Positions 32,276 to 45,200 of a DNA stretch of 64,000 nucleotides are shown here, in pieces; position 1 is the stretch's first letter, and every line of letters begins with the position of its first letter. The notes under the pieces are model-generated. The model searched no databases. It was given only the letters and a program-made list of their open reading frames with translations, and was not told the origin of the DNA. The position numbers and the translations under genes were made by a program. The stretch comes from Lindgomyces ingoldianus (lineage: Eukaryota; Ascomycota; Dothideomycetes; Pleosporales; Lindgomycetaceae). The stretch is from assembly GCF_010093535.1 (NCBI RefSeq), contig NW_022985192.1, forward strand, positions 665,369-729,368. The letters are read 5' to 3'.

Positions 32276-34854
32276 ATGAAGGAACCTAATCTCATGCAGA
32301 AGTACCCCCTTGGATATCAGCCTGCTATCCATTACTTGCCGTATCTTATCTTCATTTCTTATGTTGTAAGCTTCATTGGCGCTTTTACTACGGTGGAATT
32401 GCTTCATAGACGAGTTACGGGAGCAGGATGGAGGAATTGGTAAGATCGCATGCTTACTACATACGATTCGGATTCTGATATAACCGGAAGTGTTCAGCTG
32501 GCCCCTTGCTCCGTATCTTTTGGTCTCGTCGCCATCTAGTTTATGCATTTTGTCGGGAATCGAGCCATGGTCCTCGGGGATGGAGAGGAGGAGATCCAAC
32601 TGTATTACAGCGCGACCTTCACCGCAGTGTCTGCTCTCCTTCCCATCATTGTCATCTTCCTAGGACTGTTGGTGGCCGACCATTTCCACAGAGGGAACAA
32701 ACGACGGACGACGCGCTATACTGCCCTCTTGATCTGCGGGGCATGTTCCGGCACTGCTGTCACGGAGATGCACTACCTTGGAAACCAGGGGACAACGGAC
32801 TATAAGCTTGAACCGGGTTGGCAGTATATTACCGGAGCTGCGGCAATAGCGGTAGGCGCATGCATCATCTCATTTGGCCTTTTCTTCCACTGGAGTGGAC
32901 ACTGGATGATTACCGTATGGAGACGTCTTCTCGTCGCTTGCTTCCTCGCCACGGCAGCCTCTGGCATGCACTGGACAGCAGCAGCAGGTACTACTTACGA
33001 AATAACAGGTTACCGCAGAAGATCGGGACCGGCTCGAAATGTCAACATGATCATTGCCATCTGCCTTGTAAGCAACCTTCACCTGTATATGTATTTGCGG
33101 ACTAACCAATCTTAGTGTCTGAGCGCTTGTGGCGTCTGCTTTACCCTCGGGTTCCTCAAACAACGTCATCGTAAGAGGCTTAGAGACAGGGCACAGCAGG
33201 TTGTGCTCGCTATAGCAACATTTGACGTGAAGGAAGGTTACTAGTTACTCAGGGCGGATTGATGCCGTGTCAGACAATCACTAGACAGTTTCACCGGCGG
33301 ACCCTCGACGAAGATTTCAACACTACGCATCCCGTTTTCCATTGGGCCTACAGAGTCTCACGTCATTGGGAAGGGGTTACCGAATTAGTGCCAGGAATGC
33401 GCGACGATTTGCTCACGACGGGATATCTTCAGACCCACACATCGGTCATGGGCAGTCGGTCGTCCATTGGGTCTGATGATCATCCAAACTACTCGACGAC
33501 TTTCCGAGAGCTGTTCTGCGTGACAGCCCATGATATTGCGAGAAGCCTGGATACAAGGCTGCAGGATCTCGGGTGTCTGTATGAAGACATCATGACTACT
33601 GGGACACTGTTGAACAACCTCAACAGAATCCGGCGCGAAGATGATGGAAGGAAGACGATCATTACGGCAGAAGCTGCGACTTCATCCGGGGAGGTAGAAG
33701 TTGGTCTTGCGAATCCAATTCTTTTCGGGAAAGGGCAACTCCTTGTTCTTACCCGAAAAGTCTGTGCAAGGGAAGCCAACCGACTGCAGAATATCGGGCA
33801 TCGGTTCGCCAATTTGGACCAAATTGGGTATCCACTCGCCCGTAGCTTGCAAATATCACGAGAAGACCTTCGCCTCATGGTCACTCGTCTCCAACTTTTC
33901 TGTGACAGGAAGCCGTGGACCCCTTCCACCGGGACATACCTGGCCGCATTCCTGCTCCAACCGTCACCTCTTCTGAAGGGGTTAGACATCATAGTACCTA
34001 GATACACTCCCGATCGACTATCAGTCGTAAAACTTAGTTCTGAGGAATTGAGGTCGACACAAGTGAAGTTGTTCGCTCAATTCGAAGGGATGACGTTGGA
34101 CGAGTGCCTGTCGCGCATCCTTCAGCAGCATAGAGCAACAGCAGATGAAGACCAAATTTGCCTAGGAAAGTTTCGTAACAAAATATACGAGCTCTTGAAG
34201 GAGGTGCCGGAGCCGTTCTTACGTCGAGCTACCTTTTCGGCCCAACATCTCAGAATTACTCATGGCATCAGCGCTGAAAACGACATCAGTCAAGCCACTA
34301 TCTTCGCTTTCTGCGGGATCAGAGAAGTCTATAATCAGTCACTCCAGAGTCCGGCATTAAGACACGTACCATTGTCATTCTTCCAGTGCCAGCAACGAGT
34401 CTATCCCGGATGTCCCAACTATGCTATCTTAGCTAGAAAAAACCATGTCGAGTTTGGCACCCTCATCGCTGGATCTTCGGCCGATACGCATCCTCTGCCG
34501 CCTCGACCGTCAACTAAATGGTCGAACCGTTGGCCGTTTGTGAAGTCTGCTTCAACATCGGAGGCCAGTCTGAACACCGACAGCAGCTCTGAAAAGGGAC
34601 TTTTCAACATCACAGAATATGCTTCCACTAACCCTACCAACAACGGAAGCCATCCATTTGGAGGCATCATGGTCAGTCAAGATATCACAATCAACGACAA
34701 CCAGAAGGACAGTCGCCAGCTCGAAATGAGCGACATGGGAGTCAAATCAATCGCCGGTGTCGCAGAGGGAGAACAACAGACAATGATCGACAAGATGATG
34801 TTCATCACAACGTCGCTCCGAGATCCCCATACTCGGGACAGCCACGGTCGCTAA
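32276..34854 (+). pseudogene. MHYT-domain membrane signalling protein, broken
   Basis: Exons near 32276-32439, about 32491-33067 and 33116-34854. The MHYT module is a multi-span membrane sensor whose repeats carry Met-His-x-x: FMHFVGNRAM, TEMHYLGN and GMHWTA are all here, within hydrophobic spans such as LLPIIVIFLGLLVADHF. A large cytosolic part follows (TTHPVFHWAYRVSRHWEGV, LRITHGI) as in fungal MHYT proteins. Two lesions break it: TAG at 32537-32539, where homologues have Trp just before MHF, and a one-base frameshift near 33239-33241, leaving TAG at 33242 while the next frame resumes as LVTQGGLMPC. The exon 2 acceptor is uncertain. A shortened product from ATG 32543 would still meet the frameshift. 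Confidence 0.82.
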
Positions 34855-35465
34855 TAGTCGCTAATGCCTTCTCGCATCTTCCCGCTCTCTTTTCTTTTCA
34901 TCACCAGTAGGGTCCTTCACTCTTCGATGTACCCATCCGGAATATGCCGCCCTCCTTCAACAACTTGTAGAATGATACGTTCGAGGTTCGTCATTGACCG
35001 GATCATGCAACAGGCGCGGACAGTCTCTTGCATGGGGAAGGCTGGGCGCCGGGCTGCTTGAGCAGAGGCGTAAAGGGGGATGTATGATGCAGCGATGGGA
35101 CTGGTGATGCCGCATGGGATGAGCTGATACTATTTGTCATGTAATGTCTTCTGTACAATGAAAAGATGTTATTCTTGAGCTGCAGGAAGAGGATGCAGTT
35201 GTGAGGCTTCTCCGATTCCGCGCGATCGGAAATGCTGTGCAATCCGGCCTTGGCGCTCCGACGTCAAACGGAACTTTCTGCCCCACTGTTTCCTTCTCTT
35301 CACTACAGCAAGCTCTTCAAGCAGCCCTAAGGTGGCCTCCCTTCACCGGAATTGTCCCCAGCCTCATGGTTTCTATTGCTTCACTCTCGTCTAACTAAAC
35401 AGACACTCACGCCGTTCCCAGGCCAGTGAACCCACCCAACAAGCAGGCTGTCTCTCCTCCCAAAA
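34855..35465. other. Intergenic, no gene seen
   Basis: 3' flank of the MHYT pseudogene and promoter of CIA1. No other signal. Confidence 0.55.
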
Positions 35466-36782
35466 ATGCCTCCCCCACAAAATGCTTCCGTAATCACGAT
35501 ACAGCCACTTGCCACCCTCTCTCCACCCTGTAGCTCCCGGACATGGCAATCTACGCCCCATCCAACCCTCCCAGTCATTGCGACCGCTTGCTCTGACCGG
35601 ACTGTTCGCGTATACAGTCTTACGTCCTTTACGCTACTCCACTCGATCACCGGAGGCCACAAGCGGAGTATACGGGCGGTGAGCTGGAAACCCGGGGTCA
35701 AAGGGCAAAGCGTTCTCGCAACAGGAAGCTTTGACGCTAGCGCAGGCATCTGGAGGAGGGACGAGCGAGGCTTGGCGGAAGACACCCAGCGAGAGAGAGC
35801 CGGTGATTGGGACGGCGACGAAGAGGGCGAAGATGACGATTACCAATTCTCCTGCATTCTTGACGGCCACGAATCAGAAATCAAGTCTCTCTCTTGGTCA
35901 CCCTCCGGACAGTATCTAGCGACATGTTCACGCGACAAGTCGGTTTGGATATGGGAGGAACTGGAGGATGACAATTTTGAGACAATCGCAGTGCTGCAGG
36001 AACACGAAGGTGATGTCAAGTGCGTGGCATGGCATCCGGAGGAAGATCTCCTAGCCAGTGCAAGTTACGATGACACCGTGCGGTTATACAAGGAGGACGC
36101 CGACGATTGGGTACAGGTGGCCATGATAGACGGGCACAAGAAGACGGTGTGGTGGGTAGAGTTTGAGGGAAGTGAGATGTCGGCAAGGGATTTCCGTGCT
36201 CATCGAGAGGGGCTGTCGGAACAGCGAGCACACCATGTGGAACAATTGGAGAGATCCGGTCCGAGGCTTGCAACAAGCTCCGATGATTGCTCCGTGCGGA
36301 TATGGCGTCGCAAGCCTCGAGAAGGCTCCGCACAGACTTCTTCGAGGTTAGGCATGCCAAATATCATACGGTCTGTGGCAATTGACGAGGAGTGGTTTCA
36401 AGAAACGATTCTTCCCCAGCAACATGAGAGGGCCATCTACTCATTATCGTGGAGTAGGAGGAGTGGAATGATTGCCAGTGCAGGCAGCGATGGAAAGATT
36501 TTGGTGTATAAGGAGCGGTGGAAGAATGTGATGCCCAATGGAGTCAAGGCAGATGGTACAGTTGACCATTCAGATTCAGATGCCATGGAAGGGGTGGAAA
36601 ACGCCTCATTAACAGAATGGGTGGTTGTGGCAGAGCTCTTCTCAGCTCACGACGTGTTCGAGATCAATCATGTTTGTTGGGCGAAGAGAAGTGACAAAGG
36701 TCGACGGAGTGAGGATGAGGAAGTCATCGTTAGTACTGGCGATGACGGAGAGGTCAAGGTGTGGGTCTTGGAAGAGAGGTAA
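35466..36782 (+). CDS. CIA1: Cytosolic iron-sulfur assembly WD40 protein Cia1
   Basis: Single exon, 438 aa. Seven WD-type blades can be followed: TACSDRTVRVYSL, TGSFDASAGIW, DGHESEIKSLSWSPSGQYLATC with DKSVWIWEE, EHEGDVKCVAWHPEEDLLASAS with DTVRLYK, a blade with DDCSVRIWRR, ERAIYSLSWS with GSDGKILVYK, and the last ending STGDDGEVKVWVLEER. This is the CIA1/CIAO1 pattern. The protein is a docking platform of the CIA targeting complex, which hands Fe-S clusters to cytosolic and nuclear proteins. Fungal members carry an acidic insertion between blades, seen here as DGDEEGEDDDY. Length fits the fungal family. Confidence 0.95.
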   Translation: MPPPQNASVITIQPLATLSPPCSSRTWQSTPHPTLPVIATACSDRTVRVYSLTSFTLLHSITGGHKRSIRAVSWKPGVKGQSVLATGSFDASAGIWRRDERGLAEDTQRERAGDWDGDEEGEDDDYQFSCILDGHESEIKSLSWSPSGQYLATCSRDKSVWIWEELEDDNFETIAVLQEHEGDVKCVAWHPEEDLLASASYDDTVRLYKEDADDWVQVAMIDGHKKTVWWVEFEGSEMSARDFRAHREGLSEQRAHHVEQLERSGPRLATSSDDCSVRIWRRKPREGSAQTSSRLGMPNIIRSVAIDEEWFQETILPQQHERAIYSLSWSRRSGMIASAGSDGKILVYKERWKNVMPNGVKADGTVDHSDSDAMEGVENASLTEWVVVAELFSAHDVFEINHVCWAKRSDKGRRSEDEEVIVSTGDDGEVKVWVLEER

Positions 36783-37314
36783 TCGTGACGGCCACGGGAA
36801 GTTCTGATCTGAAGGCTCCCCATAATCCCTATTGAAATACTTGACAGCTTGGACGAGCACATGTAACAAACGCCTCAACTGTCAGTGAAAATGTGGCTGG
36901 ACGTCATGCCAAGAAAAGATCTGAATCAGGGAACGCCAAAAATTGGACCATTGCAATTTCGCCAGACATGCTCACCTCCTCAACACTCCCCCTTCCCCTT
37001 CTCCCTCCCGATTCTGCTCCGTTTGGGCGTTTTCAATTATATTTCTTGATTATGGTTCCCTGACCACGATATCCCAGAGATCAGCTGCTAATTGCGCCTT
37101 TCACGGCTCCCTCACGTCATCGAGTGCCTCTGTGATTCGCTTCTTCACCCGTGCTTCTCGGCAATATTGTCTTGACGGCTCCTGAAGGCCTTCTCAGCAC
37201 GTCAATTGCCAGTCTCGTGCCTCAGAATATCCAGAATAGGCCTCTTTGTGTAGCCCTTCGATTTAGTCCTTGCCAAACCCCTCCTCACGACGTCATCGCT
37301 CGAATCCCTCGTCA
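36783..37314. other. Promoter/leader of the cytidylyltransferase gene
   Basis: No gene seen. Pyrimidine-rich stretches from about 36970 to 37310 fit a fungal 5' leader. Confidence 0.55.
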
Positions 37315-38786
37315 ATGCCTCCTAAGCGCAAGCGCTCTACAACCGTCTCGTCCGTCAAGAACTCGGCTATGGACATTGCTCAGCCCTCATCGCGTGACGC
37401 TTCGGGAGAGGATGCTGAGGATCCCGTGCTCCAAGAAATTGCGTCGAAGAAAGAGCGACAAAATGATGCCTCCCACGTCCCTTCCAAGCGCGTACGGTCG
37501 ACCAAAAATGGCATGTCCGATGATGGCGAAGACCTTGATGGTACCAGCAGGAAGAGCCGGCGAACATCGTCAAGTGAGAATAACGCGAAGAAGGCGGCAC
37601 TAGACCGAGCCGAGCACGGAGAGAACGGAGAAGCTGGCAACATGAGGATGCCAGATCCCCCAAAAGCTGGCTTGGTTGACCCGAACGGCTACAAGACAAA
37701 TCCGCCACCGGTTGGGAGACCCGTACGTATCTACGCCGATGGAGTTTTCGATCTATTTCACCTGGGGCACATGCGACAGCTTCAGCAAGCCAAGACGGCG
37801 TTCCCAGACGTCTACCTCATAGTCGGAGTGACTGGAGACAAGGAAACACACCGAAGGAAGGGCCTAACCGTTCTCTCTGCGAGAGAGCGTGCCGAAAGCG
37901 TGCGGCATTGCAAATGGGTAGACGAGGTAGTGGAAGACTGCCCCTGGATCATTGCTGATGCGCCCGAATTCATCGAGATGCACAAAATTGATTATGTTGC
38001 ACACGACGACATTCCCTATGGCGCAGCCGAAGGAGATGACATCTATGCTCCTATCAAAGAGAAGGGCATGTTCTTGGTAACGCAAAGGACTGAGGGTCTC
38101 AGCACCACCGGCATCATTACAAAGTCAGCATATTCACCATTACTAGATGCATGCATATACTGAGTTTGAGCTAGGATCGTCCGTGATTACGACCAATACA
38201 TTGACCGCCAGCTGAAGCGTGGCACTTCTCGTAAAGAGCTGAATATATCATGGCTGAAGAAGAACGAACTGGAGATTAAGCGAAATATGACCGAGTTGCG
38301 AGACAGCATCAAAGCGAATTGGACAACGACAGGCCAAGAGCTCAGCAAAGATCTCAAGCAGTTTTGGCAATCCAGCCGACCAGCGAGCCCTGCTAGGACT
38401 CCAACTCAAGAGAGACATGAAGGTGCATTGATGCCGAATGCAGCAGTTGCTGCATCTCCATCCGCTCTATCCCGCCTGAGTCACCTGGATATTCCACGCG
38501 TACCTAGTGCACAAGAGAGAGGATCTTCCGAGTTCGCTGCTGGATATAGCCTTGGATTGATTGGTGGCGTGCGGGCATGGGTGAGTATCTCCTTACGCCT
38601 CTTGAGAGACGAACCCCGAACTTCTCTGACCACTTGTAGATGGCGCGGAGCAGGCGAAATCTGAATGATAGTAGGCCACAGAGCCCCTCCAGTGAAGGCA
38701 GCTCCGACGATCAGAGCATGAAAGATCCGCCACGAGGGCGATCTGGCAAACAGCCGCAAAGTGATGAGATGGACGTCCGAGCTTAA
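37315..38786 (+). CDS. PCT1: Choline-phosphate cytidylyltransferase
   Basis: Rate-setting enzyme of the Kennedy pathway: CTP + phosphocholine to CDP-choline. Exons 37315-38123, 38175-38580 and 38640-38786 give 453 aa. The nucleotidyltransferase core (about 136-275) has [18 protein letters not shown] with the HxGH motif at 149-152, [12 protein letters not shown], and [13 protein letters not shown] split by intron 1. After the core comes a long basic amphipathic helix ([20 protein letters not shown]) that would bind membranes, then a Ser/Pro-rich phosphorylation-type tail. The N-terminus is Lys/Arg-rich (PPKRKRS), consistent with a nuclear pool of the enzyme. Confidence 0.95.
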
Positions 38787-41700
38787 TATTCCCGCTTCCC
38801 GTCAACGCTCTCTGTTCACCCTAATCGCCCACCAGTCTTGCTCCCTCCTCACTCACTCATGCGTTCTCATTGTGCGCTTGTCCTTCTAGATCTCGGTGCC
38901 TTAGACATCGAAAAGGGCAATGGCGGTCAAAACATCCTATTTCTTTGGCTCGCTCTATGCTTGTACTCCACTTATACATGTATGGCAAGCAAACGACAAA
39001 TGCAGATTCGCTGCTGGATCTGCTGGCTGCCAGCGAAGTACGCATATTGCCACATCTTCGCCCTGAAATCATACATCGTAATTCACGTCTTTTACAACAT
39101 GTCCTCCAGCGCGGGAACGCGATGGAATTCCCTAATAATATTCTTCAGCTTGCCCTTCAAAATGTACTTCGCAAGAGGGTGATTCCAATTGCTACTTATC
39201 CGTCACGTTGTCTTGCACAATCGTTGGACTGTCTTCTTCAGATCCTTTATCTACATCGTCCTCGCCTCTGTAATGGATTGCTCTGTGTGCCACATAATTA
39301 GTTGATAAACCCCGAGAACCTTTATTCACGCAGCAGCGTAATGCTGAAACCAAATCATCACTGACAACCACCCTCAGCCAACATTGCTCGAAGATAAAGA
39401 CAGAGTCTAAACCACTCTACATTCTGTCGTTACAGGGACTTTGGTCACCACTACTCAACCGATCACGCGATAACAGCTTAAGTCGGATACCTTTGAACCT
39501 CTTCAGGTTAAGTTAATGCCGATACCAGTAAACGCGATAGCAAACAACAATGTGTTATGTCGTCTTTGCATACGGGACTTGCGACTGCCCTCCTACGCCC
39601 TGCTATCCGTACATCCAGTATTGCTCTCAGGCGAGAATGGAAGCTCCCATCCGAGCTTGTCAGCCGGGTCATCGTGGTTCTAGGTTTCTCTGGACCGGTA
39701 GGATCTGTTCCATGTGCCATCAGACCGAGAGAGAAAAGCTCCGAGCGGAGCGATTGGCGATGCGGAGAAGGTGGTCTACAATGCAAGGGCGTGGTAGGCG
39801 GATTTACACATAGGACGAGCATAGTAGAGAGGAAAGCTTTCCGCGCATACTATTAGGCGTTTATTGGGTGATGGAAAGAATAAATGTTTCAGAAGGCAAG
39901 GGGCCTAGGGTTAAAATGGTCCTCCGTTCGCCCTATTTCTTTAAACCAATTCAGGAGTTAGAGATGTGGAGCAAAGATCCTTGGCCATACCCAAAAGTAG
40001 TAACGGTTACCAGGTGTGTTGCTGCCTGACCAGGCATTCAGGGCTCAAGGCTGTTGGAATATAAATCAACGTCTTCACCACTTCCTGAGGACGCACTTGT
40101 CTCCCTCTGGCAGCGATTTTCATGGACATCCCACTACCACGCCGCCCCTCCAGCATGATCCTTTCTTCAGCCTTCCATCTCTACTCTCTGTCCCCACACA
40201 CAATCGGGTCTCGTCGTGAATCGTCGCTTTGTTTTCTTTGCCCTGCCAATTTTCTGACACTCTGAGGACCCGCAAGACGTACACTCTCCGGGTGGTTAGA
40301 GTTTCTAACAAGTTATCAGCTTTGCTGTTACTTCGGCTGACGATGAATCACGCTGCTTGCCATCACAGACGACAATACGGACGCAACTCGTTTCCGCCCA
40401 TCGCACTTACGTTGGCCGCGATGAGACAGCAGGCGGCAATATGTAGTCATGGTGGAAAGGCAGAGCCACCGTGCTTGAGCCAAGCAATCGCGATGAGATT
40501 GTCCTGACCAGAGCGGCCAGCGACTTTTGTGCAGCACACCACGCGGCAGGTCACAGGCCTTCTCCTCGGTGTCCTTGCATCCCACAACGAAAGATCTCAG
40601 ATCGTCAATCCAGGATTTCCGATGCCTCCAGCTGGATGACATGCCGCTTGAGTGAGAAGTAAGCACAGGACTCCCACGACCTTTGCTTTTTGCCCCTCGA
40701 ATCCCAGTCGTCTCGGAACCCCCTCAAAACCTACTGCAGGTTGCCCTGTTTTCGTCAAAAAGTGAGGCTGCTGGGAGAAGAGCCGGATATGCATGCGGCT
40801 GCGCGACCCTAATCTCGCTTGGTGCCCGCTGAACTTCGAGTTACCCGGATTGGTCGCCCGCTCACACTTGCAGGCAAAACGTACCTACCAGTCTGTCTTT
40901 GTCGCGGTGCTACGATGGCCGGTAGTGGGCCGAAAAACTGCGACATTGCCGCTGGCGCGCATCTCACGATAGAGAAATATGTGGAGCAGCGAATACTATG
41001 GCGGTGTGACCGGCTGGGAGGGCCTGCGCTTCAGCTTCACCCTCGGAGCAAGGAGCTTTGCCCTGGCCTTAGTTGACGTGCGCTCAATACTTGACAAAGG
41101 CCGAAGACGACGTGATCGCCACACGGATCATGGCGTTGAAGGAGGCGCCTCCTGACTGCTTGGACCATTGTGCTTTAGAATAAGAAAGAATGCAAAGGCC
41201 CCAACTTCTCTCTCGCTGTACTGTACATTGCAACACAAAACACAGGAACGAGACTAGTCAGCCTCTGTTTAGAAAATTCCGCACCTTGCTGCGTCTCACC
41301 CTGCCCCAGCGTTGCATCTGGAATAAGACCTTTATTCTTATTCTTTCAGTCCGTCCTCTTTTGTTCCTCCTCGCTTTGATTTCCTTCGCCGTCCTGCTCA
41401 TCCGGAAGCCGTCTCCTGCGCTTCCGAAAACGGCCTGTATCATTCTTTGAACCCGGCTTGCCATTCTGTACACCCCCCAACATGTATCTCCGTCGCAAGC
41501 CCTGATCTCGCCTCTCAAAACACTTCCTTCCGACTTGCCATTAGCTTGAGCACATGAGAAAGGTATCTATACACAAGCGCGAAACCCACATCTTACTGCA
41601 TCTCCGTGCTTGTCTGACTCGGGAGGGTCTGGCTCGCTCATGCGGCCTCCCGCATCATCAGTCAAACACTTAGCGACACGTTTTCAGCTTGTGTCTCAAC

Positions 41701-41888
41701 AAACCGCCTTGTCTCTTGTATGGTTTGGTGGCTAACCTGTCCCAGTTCGCGCTTGTAGCCTCGCATGCATTTTTCTTGAGCGTTCGCTGCCCCTCACATA
41801 TCAACACCACTGCACCCTTACCGCACCTATTCAGTAAATTACCCTGAAGAGACCCTACTCAGGGAGACTACTCGCCTGCTGCCAGTCC
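38787..41888. other. Long intergenic, no gene seen
   Basis: A 3.1-kb stretch between two plus-strand genes. Frames around 38840-39300, 39550-39850 and 40820-41080 show no domain, splice logic or family resemblance. The last 700 bases are pyrimidine-rich and probably leader and promoter of the TCP11 gene. Confidence 0.45.
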
Positions 41889-44013
41889 ATGACGGTCCGT
41901 CATACGTTAGGAAAGAAGAGCGATAGCTTCAGCCGGCAAAAGAAGATGGGCTCCCAGACTCAAAAGGCCACCGGTAGCAATACCACTACCACTGCCACTA
42001 CCTTTGGGTCTGCTGACCAACATCCGTATATCTGTCACCAAGTTGCTGCAGATGGGGAGGGCAAGTCGGCTAGCACATCTACGGCGGGGTCAATGTGTTA
42101 CAGGAGATGTAGTATCCAGGACAGTCCATCGCACGAGGAGGCACACAGCATTAGACAAAAGAGAGGGGCCCAAGAGAGGAGCAGTTTTGCTAGAGACGAA
42201 GTCGGGTTACCGAACATCCCAGAGCAACTTGTCCAGTTGATCATGAACATAATACCACGGCCAGAAGCGGCAGAACTGAAGGCAGCCTACCAATACGCTG
42301 GTCTGTACCCGCCGATAACGAAACAGTCTCTGAGCGAGCTTGACATTCAGAACATTATCAACAACATTAAGTTACGTCATGACGTTAACTTTGACCGTGA
42401 CCTAAGCTTCAGACCGAATCTCGATGGTGCCAAGGGACGGGAGAAGTTACGAGCTGCGGGCATGTATTGGAAGGCCTTGACCGCTGAATTAGAACTCTAC
42501 GCCCGGTTGTTTCAAGGAAGTCCATCCCTTTCTAACTCCCAAAACATCGATTGGTCCAGCCTCATTCACCATGCACAAAAGAGAATCCCTTTGATGTTTA
42601 AGACAGTAAGGGAAGTACTGAAAAGTTTGGTGCCGGATAGGGATCAGTCGAGAGTAGATGAGCATTTAGATTCAGAGATGCTGATGCAAGAGATTGAGAA
42701 GGGGGTTTGTGATCTGCCACGGCTCGCAGAGTGGATGGCACATCTGTTGAAAGAGCACTGCGCGCCGATGAGGGATGAGTGGGTGGATAGAATGGTGGAG
42801 TGGGTAAACTCGGGTGATAGGAACCGAAGTTCAGAGCTAATCGTTGATGGACTGCGCGAATTGCTTGGGATATTGGAGGCTATGAAACTCGTAAGTTGCT
42901 TTTCATTTGACGCAGATCTTTAAGGCTAAACCCGCAAAGGATGTTGCCAATCACCAGATCAAGAATCTAAAGGCACTGTTGATCGAAGATACCATCAACT
43001 TTGAGCGGAATTACCACCTAGGCCGAATCGTCGAGCGACGAGGACGTATCAACACTGAAGCTGCCGAGCAATGGTATGCCTCCGCCCTTCAGCGTTTCCG
43101 ACAGCAATCTTGTACGCCGCCTCCAAAAGACAACATGCGAGTTCAACTTGGAGTCTTCGTCCGAGCCGTTGTCTCAATGCTCTTTTCAAGAGGCCCAAGC
43201 TGTGAATTTCCAGAGACGTTTTATCTAGACCAAGAGCGCCTCCTCGCCTTGAGGTCAGAGATCCTTGACATCGTCTTTTTCGAGATTTGCTTCGACATGT
43301 TCGGGCAGTTGCTGAAAGTCCTGAAATACAATGGCCCAATACCATATGCTAGAAAAGCTGATCTACGTGCGTCACTATTGGCAATTATCAGGGAAGGTGC
43401 ATACCACGGTTCTTCTCAGTGGATAAGTAACCGCGAGAACATCTCTTTGGAGCTGTTTAGGCATGCGTGGCAGGTCACTGGCGGCCAACAAACCTTCCAT
43501 CCCGATGTTGATCTCATCCAGACGGCAACAAAACATCTGGACATGATGTTCGAGAATTCATTCTCAACACATGCCTGCGTCCTCGAAGATGCGATTCTCC
43601 CACAGATATTAACATGCATACACGGTCATCTACACTCCTCACCCTATGAACTATTCCAAACGCTTGTCGCTCCTACCACACCTCCACCGCCACCACCCGC
43701 ACCTCATCATCCATCAGTCACCATTCAACATGATACGTCATCCCCCTATCCCGGCCAATTCTCTGATATCTCAAACCGCATCTCCCACATCGTGCTTCTC
43801 CACTGGAGAATATGGGGACCTATCGTATACGTCCTGCCCGATGACCAACCGACCCCAACTTCGAAAATACCAGAAGACGTGCCTTCAACGCCACAATCAC
43901 ATACCCTCCCAGCTCCACCAGTGGATAGCGGGTCAAACACCGTCGAGCCTTTAGATCCAGGACAAGAAACACAGCTTGCTGGTCCAGCACCCGAGGCTCC
44001 AATTTACAAGTAA
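41889..44013 (+). CDS. TCP11/Sok1 family protein
   Basis: Two exons (41889-42890, 42940-44013) separated by a 49-nt GTAAGT..AAAG intron give 691 aa. The TCP11 domain covers roughly residues 105-560: it starts LPNIPEQLVQLIMNIIPRPE, includes IEKGVCDLPRLAEWMAHLLKEHCAPMRDEW, and continues after the junction as LDVANHQIKNLKALLIEDTINFER. Yeast Sok1 of this family suppresses loss of protein kinase A, so a role in cAMP/growth signalling is inferred. The C-terminal quarter is Pro-rich and disordered. A Ser/Thr-rich N-terminal tail precedes the domain; ATG 41946 is an alternative start. A nearer AG would give a 25-nt intron and extra residues, and was not chosen. Confidence 0.9.
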
Positions 44014-45200
44014 TATCCTATGCTCTCATGGACGATCTGGCGCCCTTAATAATGCTCCTTATGTTCCTAAGATTTTTAAGCCTCTCTCTATTATCAGTTG
44101 ATTACGTTTCTCTTTCTCTGTATCATACAGAATGCATCACACGCCCGTTCGTTCTTCAAACCCAAAACACCAGACCCCCAACCCACGTCATCAGCTCAAC
44201 AAAATACGTTCTGAATACTAAGAACCCAAGAAATCTAGAGGAAAAAGATAGAGTTGTAGAGGGTGCTAGTGGTAGCTGACGTTTCATGATAGACTGAGAT
44301 TTTCTTTATTTCTTTTTTTTATTTGTTTGACAATTTTAAGCAGCATTGACGCATTTTCGCACTCGGGTTTGGGTTCAGGGAGTAAATGGATCAGGATAAA
44401 GAATCTCTGGACTGAAAATAGGTTTCGTGGTATTTTTTTTCCTTTGCATCAGCGAAAGCGGATAGCTTTTCAAGGAGGTTTGAGCAAAATATTAATTATT
44501 AACCTTTTTATTCTAATTATTTATCGTATGTGCTGCGTGCTAGGGCATATCGCGATTCTAACAACTGTTCTTGGTGATGTCACGCTAGATCCCCATGGGT
44601 AAACTCAATGATGTCTATACTCTGGCGAGTACCTCACAAGTCAGAACCCAAGACCCTTCCTCCACATTGCCATCCTAAATCTCGCCCACCCCCTTCCTCA
44701 CCAACCCACAGCCCAAACCATCCTCAATCCATACCAATCCCTCCCGATTGGCACCTCGCCATTCCCCAGGATCTGCTGCTTACCCACCGCAGCGCGCACC
44801 TAACTACACTGATCCTAGCCATGATCTACACCTACCACCTCACACCATCGCTCGTGCTCGCCGGTGGATGTTACCCCGCCTACGCGGTACCAAACGCAAT
44901 GAGGCAAAATTCCGCAGAACAGAGTGGGTTTAAGGCGTGCCGCGGGCGAGGCTGATACATAAGCATTTCCTTGCCGGGCTGCCGATTGCTTGCAGGCTTC
45001 TTTAGAATTTGCTTGATTGCGAGGGTCTGATTCTTGGATGTCTAGAGAATTGTTGCACGTGTCGCGTGCGATAGACTCAGCGGATCTGATTCAAACTCCC
45101 CATCTCCCTACCTACCTTCTTTTGACCTCATCGCATCGCATCTCATCTCATCCCAAAGTTCCGTCCTTCAAATGAAACGCGATAACATCGAGCAACCGCA
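44014..45200. other. Intergenic, no gene seen
   Basis: 3' flank of the TCP11 gene followed by pyrimidine-rich promoter DNA of the next gene (about 45100-45200, with CATCGCATCGCATCTCATCT). No other signal. Confidence 0.5.

Noticed and set aside
33213..33244. A 26-nt intron that would repair the MHYT frame
   Set aside because: GTGAAG..CTCAG would restore phase, but 26 nt is below known fungal intron size, and family alignment from memory expects the intervening residues to be coding. A frameshift explains it better.
42891..42915. 25-nt intron in the TCP11 gene using the first CAG
   Set aside because: Too short for splicing and adds residues not expected. The AAAG at 42939 gives a 49-nt intron and joins directly to the conserved DVANHQI segment.
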